A stretch of DNA of 64,000 nucleotides. It comes from Alloascoidea africana. Lineage: Eukaryota; Ascomycota; Alloascoideomycetes; Alloascoideales; Alloascoideaceae. Shown one piece after another: positions 22,638-34,075 of the stretch (positions are counted from its first letter, which is position 1; every line of letters starts with the position of its first letter). The notes under the pieces were generated by a model that searched no databases, was not told the origin of the DNA, and saw nothing but the letters and a program-made list of their open reading frames with translations. Where the stretch lies: assembly GCA_030581615.1 (NCBI GenBank), contig JAKTTT010000037.1, positions 124,001 to 188,000 on the forward strand, given 5' to 3'. The position numbers were made by a program, and so were the translations under genes.

Positions 22638-23771
22638 TTAGAGAACCATAGAGAGCCATTTTTTATAGTTGTTTTCCGAGCAATATGAAACAGTCGTTGG
22701 GGAACCGGAATCGTGTGCTGAGCTTGCTGAGCTTGCTGAGCTTGCAAACTTGGTTTTATGTCGAAACCCCATGGCCAAGGCGTTATGACCACTTGAACCC
22801 ATGCCAGATAGGGCTGATAGCGGCGTTGTAACGTTCCCATTCTTTTTGCTGGACCGCCTCCTCTGCGGGTTGAAAAGGCTGTCGAATTTTGCACCAGAGG
22901 CAGAGAAGTTTGAATTTGAATTTGAATTTGAATTTGAGTTCGAGTTCGAGTTCGAGTTCGAATTTGATAGCGAAGAGCATGAAGAAGGTGAAGATGATAA
23001 TGATAAGGAGGAGGAAAGAGAGGCCATACTGGAAAATAGAGATGCGGAATGGTCCAGCATTGGAACCTCGTATGTATATACAGAAGGTAGTAGAATTTTG
23101 TCCTGTTCACTTTCATCATGTGCCAGTTCCACGCTCAGATCGGAACATGAAAAGTAGTTATGTTCGTGGTCATTTTCCGTTTGGAACATGGAATCTGGAC
23201 TTGAGCAACAGCTACTTGATTGGGATTCCGGTTGCATTGAATGTCGAACCTCGTTGCCATCTGACAACAGGAAACCTGAAACATCCTCATGATGAGAAGG
23301 CACAAGAGGACTCAGACCCATCAAGAAGGGCGAAAGTGAAGGGTGCGACCGCAGTTGAGGATGACTCCAGGATATCCTACAAGATCTTTTGTGATCTTCA
23401 TATCTGCATTTTTCACTACAATATACTTGGCCCGTAATACACTGTTTTTCGCAAACGAGACAGTAGTCGTGGAAACAAAGTTGGTCACCATCATTATCCT
23501 TCTCAAGTCCTTGTTCCTGGTCTTCATAAAAGTCGCGATAATCTTGGAAATCCAAAGGCTCGGGTTCAGGCTCAGGCTCAGGCTCAACCTCTGGCATCAT
23601 TTCTCGTTCCAGCTCAAGTTCCGGCTCCGGCTCCAATTCAATGCCCACTTCCTGTCCTTGCTGAGGAGGATTTTGCATCACCAGCTGTCCTATGTCTTCT
23701 AACGATTTCAGTCTGATATCAATGCTGTGGCCGTTGTCATTATAGATTGGGGAGTATAGCAAGCAGTTCAT
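22638..23771 (-). CDS. Ecl1-type zinc protein (life-span regulatory factor family)
   Basis: 377 aa. The start is the ATG at 23771; the in-frame upstream extension has only a TTG. The core is HDYCLVCEKQC...VYCSEKCR (Cys104, Cys107, Cys118, Cys122), the C-x2-C...C-x3-C pattern of the fungal Ecl1 family. In fission yeast, Ecl proteins extend chronological life span and respond to nutrient depletion. Upstream of the core is an acidic (EP)n tract. Near the C-terminus are a poly-Ser region and an (SN)n tract encoded by repeated TTTGAA/TTCGAG hexamers (22910-22965, plus-strand sense). Spacers of ~3.4 and 3.3 kb flank the gene. Family assignment rests on the short Cys motif. Confidence 0.6.
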   Translation of the reverse strand: MNCLLYSPIYNDNGHSIDIRLKSLEDIGQLVMQNPPQQGQEVGIELEPEPELELEREMMPEVEPEPEPEPEPLDFQDYRDFYEDQEQGLEKDNDGDQLCFHDYCLVCEKQCITGQVYCSEKCRYEDHKRSCRISWSHPQLRSHPSLSPFLMGLSPLVPSHHEDVSGFLLSDGNEVRHSMQPESQSSSCCSSPDSMFQTENDHEHNYFSCSDLSVELAHDESEQDKILLPSVYTYEVPMLDHSASLFSSMASLSSSLSLSSSPSSCSSLSNSNSNSNSNSNSNSNSNSNFSASGAKFDSLFNPQRRRSSKKNGNVTTPLSALSGMGSSGHNALAMGFRHKTKFASSASSASSAHDSGSPTTVSYCSENNYKKWLSMVL

Positions 23772-26700
23772 GTTGTACGAATTGAAATAGGACGGCGTCA
23801 ATATTGATATCAGATTTTTGGATGAAGAGAGAGAGAGAGAGAGGAAAATAGAGAAAGACAGAGAAAGGGACTATATGATGGAGACAAAAAGCAGTAGAGA
23901 CCTAATATATATGTCCCAGTGAGCAGCGGGGAAGTTTTTGTATCAATTGATTGAAAAATAAAAAAATAAAAAAATAAAAATAAAAAAATAAAAGCGATGA
24001 TCTCACCTGGCGACCCGATCGGGGTCCGGGCACCCCCTCCAAAGCGCTGCGGCGACGCGGGACCGATCCGATCCGATCTGCAGCCCGGCAGCGCAATGTG
24101 CCCAATTTAATCGGGCCCGCTGCACGAGGCGCAGCAGCAGCAGCCGGAAACGGAAGCCCCATGCAGCGTGGATCTGCACGGGCGCAGAGGAGACCTGGTC
24201 CGGATGCCTGTCTGGGCCACGTGCGTGTGTCCAGTTCTAGATTCTGGGGGAGAAATATTAATCGCGGAGGAGCTGGCCACGGGGGAAGACCAGCAAGAAC
24301 AAGAACAAGAACAAGAACAATAACACCCAGAAGATGGTGAAGATGGACGAGGAACGTGCTGGTGCTGGTGCTGCTGGTGCTGGTGCTGCTTCTGATGTCT
24401 CACAAACCACCACATGAAACGCCCAGCATGAGAACTCCTCGAGGCGAGTTGCCAGCGATGCCGCCGGCTTTGGTCCTTGTCGATCTAGACTAGGGGCCTA
24501 ACACAGCGCCAGTTTCAGCGCCCAGGGCAAAGAAGGTGTGGGCATCTAGATCTGCGAAGAGTCAGAAGACGCTCTCCATAGACAAAGCATCCGCCGCATT
24601 GTCGCTATTCCCGGTGATCCTGATCCTATTTCTAATCCTAATCTCGTCAACTGGTCCTGGGCTTTTGGCTCAAGGTTGCCGCCGTGGCCATCGTCGTTTT
24701 CAAACATGGTCTGATCGGTCAGAACTCTGTTCCAATGGGGGCTGCCATTCGCCGGCCGACCCAGTCCCGCACAAATTGTTTGAGGTGGTGTAGTTGATAC
24801 CACTGCGAACATTTCCGAGTTGGTTCCCCGCTATGTCTATCGCTATCTATCCGGGGCTGGGGCTCCAAGGTAAGAAAGGAGCTACAGTATGGCCCAGCAG
24901 CAGGAACAGGTAATCACCAATGACCCATGAACAATACGAAAACTACAACATCAGAAGCTGCTACCATCTGTGGCTTTAGTAGATCCCGATTCTATTTCTT
25001 CAAACCAGTGTTCCCAGGAACAAAAGAACACAAGAAAAAGGAAAGTCAAGATGGGAGTGAAAATGAAAATGAAAAATTATGAAAAATATTATTGAATCCC
25101 CTATCTATATGTTTGGCTTAGCTGACAACTACAGTGGTATCTTCAAAATTTTAACCCATAATCGAACTAAACTAGTAAAGAATCCATGTGAAAATTTTTG
25201 TCCTACTAATCCAATATCTATATCTAATAAATCACCACAGTCCTACCAACCTTTTAGTGTGGTGGTGGTGCATTGGAGTGTGTAGGTGGGGGTGGACATA
25301 CCAATTGCAGAATTATTTTTGTCACTTGAAGCTTTGATAGCTTTATCAATTTTTTTTTTTTCACAAACCACCCACGTTGGATCAAAAGCACGAAATAGCA
25401 AAAGGCTTCTTTGTTGCTTCTCATACTTGCCAAATATTCTCGATCTCACTGTACACACACATGGAGGGGAGAGATGTAAATTATCCATGATGTATCTATG
25501 TATACAACTTTGTACATTCTTTTCTCAAGATCGAGAAGAAAAAAAGAAAAAGAAAAACAAAGTGTTAGACCTTGTGTGAAAGGCTTCTTCCGCTTTATCG
25601 CCTGTTGTGTATGCTACAAAAAAAAACCTTACCTTACCTATCAACAAAAAACATGTTGTGGCCACATCCATGATCCCATCTCTCTTCGACAGTTTCACCA
25701 AAGCGTCGTCGAGAAAACGGTGGCTTTTCACGAGACATAAAGGGAAAAAAATCTGACATCCATCTTTTCCCATTGTTTCGTGATCAACGTCAACCCGTGC
25801 TCTCAAAAAGCATGGTTCTAAATTTCACTTGATTTTTCACTTCTCCTTTTTTTTTTTAATGCTGATTATTGCTCATGATTCGCTGTTCTTTAATAGCTCA
25901 TATCTAGTTGAATCATCAGTCCAAAGCACTATGAACGTCATCATGGCAAGCAGGACCAAACAAAAAAAAATATAACAATTCAACACCTCTATACTCAATT
26001 CGAAGCAATGCACATATATATATCCCTGTACCAAACCGATAAATTTACAGACAGATTTCAACCCCAGTTGATAGGGCCATTGTCTTCCTCATATTAATGT
26101 TACCACTATACCAATAACCGTACACTTTGACTTTGCAAGCTCAAAAGATGTAAATTTTCCCTGAAAGTTTAAAGTAATTTGACGGAGATTTAATGGCGTG
26201 CTATGAGAAACTTTTTGCTCTTTCTCACAAAGCGTTTTCTTTATTGTTCCGTGTTGATGGAATGCATACTCAGGATTAGCTTCCAGACCTCAAGAGACTA
26301 TCGTCTTGGGATCTATAATAGATTGTCACTTTTAACAGGGAACCCGGCATCGCCGTTGCTCTTAAATTCGGTGTCATTCCACATATTCGAATCATTACGT
26401 CAAAACGAGAAACGAGATCGAGGCTGAGACCAAGACTGATCTCAAGATTCAAATTGAGAATCGTCTCTTTAGATATCAAAACCAGCCAACGCACGTTTCT
26501 CAAAAGTCTAGGAAAAATCAAATGTCTATACAAGTACCGTACGTAAAAAAAAAAAACATTGGTAAGACATTCATGTGTGTTAACAACCGCATAGCCCAAT
26601 CGCAAGGAAACAAAAGGCACGACATTAAAGGCCATATTAACAACCACCCTTCAATTCAAAAAGGAAATGGCATTTTAATCTAAGGCTACCGCGAGCACGA

Positions 26701-27099
26701 AAAACCATCAAAAGATGATATTGTACGTCCAATTTCACAAACATGAGGCGACGTACCGTGACTCTGGGTGCCTGTTAAAGACATTGTTGAAGAAAAAAAG
26801 TGAGTAGTAAAAGTTTTTGTTTTTAAAAACCTCCTCCGGACCATAACCGGGTAACACGGGTCGAAGCTCCACAAATTAGGGCTCATGGAATAAGCTTATA
26901 TAGGCATTTTTGTTTCTCTTTACTTCTAAAACTATGCTTTTCGTAGATTTGCCCTCTAGAGCGAGTACAGTATTTAACTTATATACATACACACTGTGAA
27001 ATGTTCGAGTGAAGAACAACCAGTGCGTCCTAACGACTAACGACCCTGGGGCCTGGGGGAGGATCTCCTAAAGTCAACTTCTCTGTTGATTTCATTCCC
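23772..27099. other. 3.3-kb gene-poor region
   Basis: Contains a (GA)n run (about 23828-23842), (AAAAAAT)n tracts (about 23955-23992), a GC-rich island (24000-24480) with GATCC/GATCCGATCC repeats, CACGTG at 24218-24223, (AAGAAC)n at about 24293-24318 and (GGTGCT)n at about 24358-24393. 25.0-27.0 kb is AT-rich with poly-T/poly-A runs. Short open frames on both strands look random in composition; I see no gene or tRNA. Confidence 0.4.
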
Positions 27100-28025
27100 T
27101 TATTTCCTGTCGTAGTCTCCAACATTGGGAACGTACTGTTTTAGCTCTAATAACCAAGTTTAAAACATTGTTAATAGGTGTCTTAAAAGCTTGTTAAAAA
27201 GTGGGAAAAAGAAATGACATACCTGATTCATCAACAACCCATAATGCACGATCCTTGGAGAGCTTATCTCCTTCCATTTTGACATTCTTTTCAAACTCCC
27301 TTATTGCCTTGTCAATAGTTTCTAGAAATATTCATCATGGTTAGTTAGTGTGTGAAATTGAGAAAAGCAATAGCAAAAATCCTGTAAACCATACCTGGTT
27401 TAACCCCATTTTCCATAAGCTGCTTTCGTAATAGAGCAATATGAACCATCATCTTCATTTCTCGTTTCTGAAACATTGCGCGCTCTTTCAATATTTGCTG
27501 CTCCCTTGCTCTTCTTGAAAGGTTGAACGAGTTTTGTGCATTCGTAACTGACTGCATGTATGCTCTCAGTTGATCCAAAGATCTCTTCTCCAGAGCAACT
27601 CGTTCGTTATAATCCTCAATCGATATATATGCCACTGCAAGTACCCCGAGAAAGGTCAGCGACTCCATAAGCGCTGGCCGTCTGGCATGTTGCTGCTGCT
27701 GCTGCTGCTGCTGATGTTGATCTTCGTTCCTCAGAATGCCGCTTGTGTAGCCATCTTCTGGATGATTCCTGAAAAAGCCACCGCCACTATTACCGGAATT
27801 ACTCGGCTGCTGAACAGGATTCGAAAAATAAGAAGGCAAAGGAGGTGGGTTTGGCGGTATTGGATCATTTGGACCTGTTTGAAAGCCACGGTTGCACAGA
27901 AATGGACCTCTTGTGATTGAATGGGCAGACCATCTACTTGTATTTGTGTCTGACAAACATTTCCGAAGAGAGACCTTGTGGAGATTTCTGCCAATTCTTG
28001 ACCGTAACAGATCTGCTCGGAACAT
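27100..28025 (-). CDS. probable mitochondrial single-pass membrane protein, three exons
   Basis: Exons 28025-27395, 27321-27223 and 27146-27100 join in phase to 258 aa. Intron 1 (73 nt) is GTATGG...TTCTAG with a CTAACTAAC branch candidate; intron 2 (76 nt) is GTATGT...TTATTAG. The N-terminus is Arg-rich and lacks acidic residues until ~26, like a mitochondrial presequence. A Pro/Asn-rich segment and a polyQ run follow (CAG/CTG repeat, 27690-27712 in plus sense). Then comes a hydrophobic helix at ~118-137 (ESLTFLGVLAVAYISI), a long charged helical region, and an ending at YVPNVGDYDRK. I recognise no named family. Confidence 0.65.
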
Positions 28026-28405
28026 GCTTTCTTATCTGAATATATGAAAAGGGATTGGCAGTGCGATTGCAAACACTCCTGTTCGATGATTATGGTGGTG
28101 AGATGGATGAATGTATCAGACCTAAACCGAAAATCCTCCAACCAGAACCGAGCCACTAGTAAGCAGCAGTACCTTGTATCTACCAAACAGACAATATGTC
28201 TTCAACAAGCACTACAAACAGATTAAATTTACAACTTTAGGGGGGAGGTGCAATGGGTAACATGGAATTTTATAATTAACAAAAGATTCAATAACGAGTA
28301 TTTGCATTTTTTGTTCATTGTGGTGTGCATCTATCGCAACAGATTCTCTTCTCTCTCACAGCTTCTCTTTTCCTCCTTGACAATTTCTTTTTTGAAATTT
28401 AAAAT
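28026..28405. other. intergenic region
   Basis: 380 bp between the membrane-protein start and the RPL36 stop, both on the minus strand. It serves as promoter of the former and 3' flank of the latter. Nothing specific is seen. Confidence 0.4.
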
Positions 28406-29118
28406 TTAATGAGTAGCATGGCCAGTTCTTCTGGATTCAGCAATGACACGGGTCAGCTCCTCAACCTTGCTCTTTGCACGACCGAAAGTGCCAAGTCTCT
28501 TCTTGGCCAGCTTGCGGGCTCTCTTTTCTCTCGAGTTTCTGATCAGTTCAATGATACGGCGCTCATAAGGGGCAAAACCGGAAACCTCACGGACGATATC
28601 ACGCACAAAGGCGGTCTTCTTCGTAACGGCTCCCTTCTTGTAAGAGGGCTTGGAGGGAACTTCCCGTGCAGTAACCTTGTGGCCCTTGTTGATGCCAATA
28701 GCGAGTCCTATTGCAAAGTTAGTTTCCAGAACATGTCATTTCGTTTTCTGAAATACAATATATAAGAGCCTTGGTTTTTTTAACTTTTTGGGTGAAGTAT
28801 AGGAGCTTCAAGTTGTGGAGTTTTCATGTCCACATTGCACATTTTTTTATTGAATTAAGACCGCACAATAATTGATGGATCCTACCGCCTTTCTTTTTGG
28901 ATCGATTCACAGTGAGTGCAAGCAATGAATAATCTCATCTTTAATAGTGTCGTGGTTTGATTTTCAGTTTCGTTCGCTTCAGAAAGATACACCATGAAAT
29001 ATTTTTTCCCTTCACTGCTATTCGAAAAATAAAAAAACCAAGCCTCTTATACAGAAGACTGAAAAAAGGATTTCTGTTTAATGAGAGATCATCACATACC
29101 GGATTTTGCAGCAGCCAT
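28406..29118 (-). CDS. RPL36: 60S ribosomal protein eL36
   Basis: Two exons: 29118-29100 (19 nt, MAAAKS plus one base) and 28707-28406, separated by a 392-nt intron with donor GTATGTG and acceptor GCAATAG preceded by ACTAAC. The 106-aa product has the eL36 signature ([67 protein letters not shown]). It is basic and has a slightly longer C-terminal tail (TGHATH) than S. cerevisiae (100 aa). A tiny first exon followed by a long intron is typical of yeast ribosomal protein genes. Confidence 0.95.
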
Positions 29119-29441
29119 CTCTGTTGTTGTTGTTAAGTGTCGTGAGTATCAACTTGCGATAGATGTTTAGCGAATTAATCTCTTCATGGTTGAGTATTGC
29201 GTTCTGAAATATACCGCAAAACAACCCTAAATTGCACGAACATTTGGGCATGCTTCACTAGAAGACACAAACACAGCTTCCTATTTGGGAAGCCGGTGAC
29301 TGGTGTTTCCGGATTGGTGACACACCCTAACACCCTTGCGATGATGAATCGAATATCAACCTTTGTGGGGAAGTATTTGAGAAACATTGTGTAATCTATT
29401 TACATTCGTTCTGACAGCTGTGCCATAAGGGCAACTGCTAT
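29119..29441. promoter_or_regulatory. RPL36 upstream region with CACCCTAA (Tbf1-like) site
   Basis: CACACCCTAACACCC lies at 29321-29335, ~205 bp upstream of the RPL36 ATG. CCCTAA is the telomere-repeat-type core bound by Tbf1, which controls ribosomal protein genes in several non-Saccharomyces yeasts; ACACCC also resembles part of a Rap1 site. Assignment is by consensus only. No gene lies in this 320-bp spacer. Confidence 0.35.
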
Positions 29442-30290
29442 TCACTCTACAGAAATAGTTTTCAAGTTGAATCCGTGATCTTCAAGACTCTTTAGGATCT
29501 GTTCAGGAGTTGTGTCCTTGCTGGACCTCTTGAACTCAAGAAGGTCAAACGATTCCTTCTTTCCCTGAGCTGCTGATTTTTGTAACGCATACAACTCTTT
29601 TAACAGTCGTCTTTTTCCAACTCCGATATTCAATTCTTTGTCGGATTGTTCACCAGATGTAGGTTTGTACTTGTAGTAAATTGGGATCGTCTTTATTCCT
29701 CCATTTTCTTCAGTCTTTGCAATGTAATCGATATTTTGATGTGGTCTGTTTTTCAACTTTTCTTGTTTCACCAGAACCAGATATCGCAATTTCCAACCCG
29801 TAGGACCCAATTCCTTTATTCTAGCAGGTTTGTCCTTTGTTAGATAGTTATCGAGACCACCCTCTTTTGTAATGGTCCTTAGCGCTGCAGTGGTAACGGG
29901 GACCTTCACCAACCGATCCAAAGCCTCACTCCAGAGCTTTTTCGTCTGGATATTCGGCAGAAACTTTCTACTCGACTTGTTCTTTGCTTCAGAAACCTGG
30001 TTTCCAAACTGTACCATGCGACCGCCAAAAAGGCCCTTGTTTTGTCTTTTAAAAGTAGTTGCCTCGCCATATGGATACTCGGGGAACCTTGCGGGCTTTC
30101 GTGGATAGTAGATCGGTCTCTCATCGCCAACCTTGTACTCAGGTTTCTTGCCTGGTCTTCTTGTCGTAACGTGTCGGTATTCTCTTGCCGCAGCCAATGT
30201 TGTTGAAAATGACCTTGATGAAAAATGGCTCTGCTGCTCCTCGACAAGCGAGAGTAAAACCCGAGAGTTTCTCGAAACCTGGGAAAACAT
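29442..30290 (-). CDS. MRPL24: mitochondrial large-subunit ribosomal protein bL28m
   Basis: 282 aa from the ATG at 30290 (MFSQVSRNSRVLL). The in-frame sequence upstream has no ATG and is out of character. The N-terminus is an Arg/Ser-rich mitochondrial presequence. The central block FKRQNKGLFGGRMVQFGN, then KFLPNIQTKKLWSEALDR and LRTITKEGGLDNYL, is the bL28 fold as found in fungal Mrpl24. The C-terminal extension is specific to mitochondrial forms. It contributes to the mitochondrial 54S subunit. No intron is seen. Confidence 0.9.
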   Translation of the reverse strand: MFSQVSRNSRVLLSLVEEQQSHFSSRSFSTTLAAAREYRHVTTRRPGKKPEYKVGDERPIYYPRKPARFPEYPYGEATTFKRQNKGLFGGRMVQFGNQVSEAKNKSSRKFLPNIQTKKLWSEALDRLVKVPVTTAALRTITKEGGLDNYLTKDKPARIKELGPTGWKLRYLVLVKQEKLKNRPHQNIDYIAKTEENGGIKTIPIYYKYKPTSGEQSDKELNIGVGKRRLLKELYALQKSAAQGKKESFDLLEFKRSSKDTTPEQILKSLEDHGFNLKTISVE

Positions 30291-32744
30291 GGAAGACAAG
30301 ACACAAAGAGTATACTTCTTGGTTTGGTCTTTAATCGCGTATCTTCGAAAGATCTCTATTCTCGTTGGTCCGTTTCCCAATACAAAATGAGAGGTGTGAA
30401 AACGCTGCACATAACGTGCACAACGCTGTGTGCATAAGCAGATCTGGTACAACCATAAAATGTGTAGCAATATGAAAACCACAATTTCAAAGATTTTTTG
30501 ATAGTTTATAGCGAACTAATTTCCACCGATTACTTTTGGTGGCTTACAAAAAATGATTACATTGCCTTCACAGATAAATTTTTCTTCTGAACCTAAAGTT
30601 TAGTCTCTGGTTTAGCATGTTTAGATTTATGATCCACCAGAGTGTGTGTATTCGAGAAACTTGGTTGCATTTTGAAAGCATAGAGTTTTGTTGGAACTGA
30701 AGGTTGGATGCTAGATACCTTTGAAAGCTCAAACTATTACTAAAACATCGGTGAAGAAGAATAGGAGGTCAAGTATTTAGATACCGGATACCGGGAAAAA
30801 GAAGAGAAGAAATGGGGAACCTTTAGAAGTTTTAAAATGGGAAATTTACAGTGGCAAGATTAAAGCAGGTTAAAAGCTTTGATTCCGCCCAGCACTTTCA
30901 AATTTTTTTTGGTCTAACAAGTCTTTATTCTTCATTGAACAAATCCCATCACAATCTTCCTCTCTGAATCTAGAAGCAAGTCATACGAAAATGCAAAAGA
31001 AGGCAAAAATCGATAAATTATAGAAATTTAAAGATGGGGAGGATTAAACTCATATGGTAATAGGTCGGGTTATGAGTCAAATCAGCAGCTTAGAAAACAG
31101 TAAAGAACACCAGAAATATTCCAAATTTACTACAGTGTATTCTTAGATCCATACTCTATACCATATAACCAAAAGAACATTTGCGGCTATTGAAATGGGG
31201 TGGTAGTTGTTAAACAAAACAAAAGTAGATTCGATCATTTTGGAAATCACTGTATATTGTTAAGGATACGGATGTCCCTGCCTTACGGCATCCCAGTATC
31301 AGCCGAGGCATTCCTCTATATAAATAGCCTAGTTTCTACATAGCAATAGAGGAATCATCAAGAAAGTGTGTGAGTTGTGAACATATAGTCCATCCGAACG
31401 TTTACATATATCACATTGCCTCTTTCACCTTCATCCCATGAAAACCTCAAAAGGGCATTTGTTCGACGTGATTTGTATAAATTTCTTTTTTCATTCTACA
31501 ATGACTTCCAAAACTGTGACAATAATTGTTTTTGAAAGTTTTTGAACGACCACCGCCGCTCCATCTTTCTAGTTACACATTAACTTTTTTATTAGTTTTG
31601 AAAAGTTTGGTGAGTTTAGTTTAGATTATGGCTGGAATCATTAAGCTCCAGGCATTATGAGAGGAAATAACACTTTTTTTGGGACTGGACTCAGTATTGT
31701 TGCCGATTACATTAAAATCTACATTCTCATTCTCATTCTCTACTTTTTTCTTAACAAATGATATCCTCTAGCATTTCTTAGATTATTTGGTCAGGTAGGA
31801 ATGTATGTATATTAATAACAAGATGATCTTGAAAGGGCCAAGGGCCACCATAAGACGATTCACATTATCAAAGAAGCCATAATTGATCATCAAAAAAATG
31901 ACAAATCTCAAGAGAGGAAATCACTAAAATAGAGATGAATAACAACAGTATGTTATGTCTAGAACTTGATCAGTTTTTGGAGATTTAAAAACCGAAAGAG
32001 TGAAGACCACCAAAACTTTTCCTCAAGAAAACTGCAACTTGTGATAAGACTTATCACATCTCAAAAGGTAGAGCCAACGACGCTAAACAAATTGCAAACC
32101 TTTTTTACAGAAATATGATTAATAAATGTGCCTCTATGAAATACGTAAGAAGAGAAACTAAGCGGCATAGCGTTAAGCTCAGTACAAAGTTACAAAAGTA
32201 ACATTAGTTGAGACTCTCGACGGCTGGAAAAAAGTTATTTGGTCATAAAAGACCCAAATTAATAGATCCCGGTTAAGGGGGCTTGCAGATTTTGGAAGAG
32301 ACAACTGACTGAAAAACTGGTTCAGAAAACGGTGTAAGATGGCAGCTTTTCTGCGTTGACATGGGCCCGCTATGCTCATGGGAATCGATCGTTACAAGAA
32401 TCAAGGTAATAAACAGGGGCAGCTGATACTGTTGTCAATTTTTTAGAGCAAAAACTTTTTCGGTTATATTGATGAAAATGTAAACACAAGTAGAAAATGC
32501 GGTGTTCCAGCAAGATAATCATCCAATTGATTGATTGTCTTTGATAATATTTTGAGAATATAACTCAGAACATATTCAAAACCTGCACTTACCAAACTTG
32601 AAAAGAGAATTGAACAAGTTTTTGACAAGCCATTCCCGTTTCTATTTGTGATAATGTTATAACTTGTTATAAGGTAGCTATGTGCAAGAGACTTTTGAGT
32701 CACACAAAGACTACAAAGTCGTTTAGCTCACACAAGATTAGAAC
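30291..32744. other. AT-rich gene-free region
   Basis: About 2.45 kb between MRPL24 and the retroelement fossil. One segment (about 31258-31400) has an LTR-like look (starts TGTTAAGG, internal TATATAAAT) but no verified partner. No gene, tRNA or other repeat is supported. Confidence 0.35.
31258..31460 (+). mobile_element. possible solo-LTR-like fossil (tentative)
   Basis: Begins TGTTAAGG, has a TATATAAATAG box about 60 bp in, and lies 1.3 kb from a Ty3/gypsy fossil in a gene-free stretch. The 3' boundary and any target duplication could not be defined, so it may simply be promoter-like intergenic sequence. Confidence 0.2.
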
Positions 32745-34075
32745 AAAAGGAAAGGTTTAGTTGATAGTTACGAATATATAAGGAAGAGACTTGTCCCCTT
32801 CTAGTGAAAAGGTCAAGCCCAGTTTAGACTGCTATTTGTACTCTAATAATACAAACCAGATTCTACACTGAAGACATAACCCAAACATACAATACTATGT
32901 ATGTGTGATGCCATCTTACTCAAAACCTGATTAATCACAAGTACGCACGATGTATGATAAAGTTAAGTCACATCCCTCATGTTGTATGTGAAAGATATGA
33001 CTTCAAAGTAGAATCTGGTTTGTATTATTAGAGTACAAATAGCAGTCTAAACTGAGCTTTGCCTTTTCATTAGAAGGGGACAAGTCTTTCTTATATATTT
33101 GTAACTATCAATTAAACCTTTCCTTTTGAGATCCGATTCTACGACAACACTTCCTCTCGCGCCGAGATAATAAGCGAATTTATCTAGACCGAATGTAATC
33201 GCGAACAATTCTTTTTCAAGAATCGGCCAATTTACTTGGAATCCATTTAGTTGGAGCAGCATTAAATTGCTTATTATCTCAGCACGAGAGGAAGTGTTGT
33301 CGTAGAATCGGATCACAAACCGCTGGCACAATTGTTTAACGCTGAAACTCTTACTGCAAAACAACAAACGTTGGATCAACAAAATATACCGAACTGCTCA
33401 CATTGAACTCCAGTTCATAGCAGGCGACACAAAAATCTTTGCCGATTTCCTCAGCCGAATCCAACAACCAACAAAAGAGAATGACAAACCAATTGTCAAC
33501 AAAAAGCAATCCACTCAATCAACAGCCAAAACTTCTGTCAACACTAGGATAAAATCTTTCGTCACCAACCCCGAGATAATCGACAAATTCAAGAAAGGAT
33601 ACAAACAAGATCCATTTTATGTGAAAATCATTGCAAGACTTGCCGATTACCCAGGATACAAGACTTGAAACAAACTATTGTATAGAAAGGTAAAATTGTG
33701 TGTTCCAAAAAACTGCCAACAATTGCTCCTGGAACACTGGCACAACCTCAGCATTTGGCGGACATTCAGGCCAAAACCGCCTCACCTCATGGCTGAGAAA
33801 ACTATACTATTTTCCTGATTTATTCAAGATTTTTAAAACCTACATTGAAAAATGCGACCAATGTGCTCGAACGAAACCAAGACAATCGAATCTCGATAAT
33901 CCCCAGAAGATGGAAGAAAGTCGAGGAAGATGGCAAACTTGGGCCATCGACATTGTTTCTGGATTTCCTTTGGCAGAAGTACAGAATACTAACTATGATT
34001 CAATTTTAGTGGTTATGGATGATCCGGGCACGACCTCCATATTGTATGTTTCTCTACTTTTGTTGTATTGTTGAC
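32745..34075. mobile_element. Ty3/gypsy-type retroelement fossil, rearranged and broken
   Basis: A fossil of the Ty3/gypsy (Metaviridae) pol region. An RNase H-like segment is read on the minus strand (about 33260-33050: ILEKELFAITFGLDKFAYYL). The adjoining RNase H/linker region and the integrase zinc-binding and core start are read on the plus strand (about 33290-34050: CDQCARTKP, RWQTWAIDIVSGFPL). Gag, protease and most of the reverse transcriptase are missing. Two inverted-repeat pairs are present: 32745-32876 with 33000-33127, and 33130-33175 with 33269-33314. The first pair has a TATATAAG box and may derive from LTR/UTR sequence. The element is clearly dead, with several breaks and at least one inversion-type rearrangement. 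High arm identity suggests the duplication is younger than the decay of the rest. Confidence 0.75.

Noticed and set aside
25525-26886. Several short minus-strand frames in the 23.8-27.1 kb spacer
   Set aside because: No conserved motif, random-like composition, and no consistent splice signals joining them.
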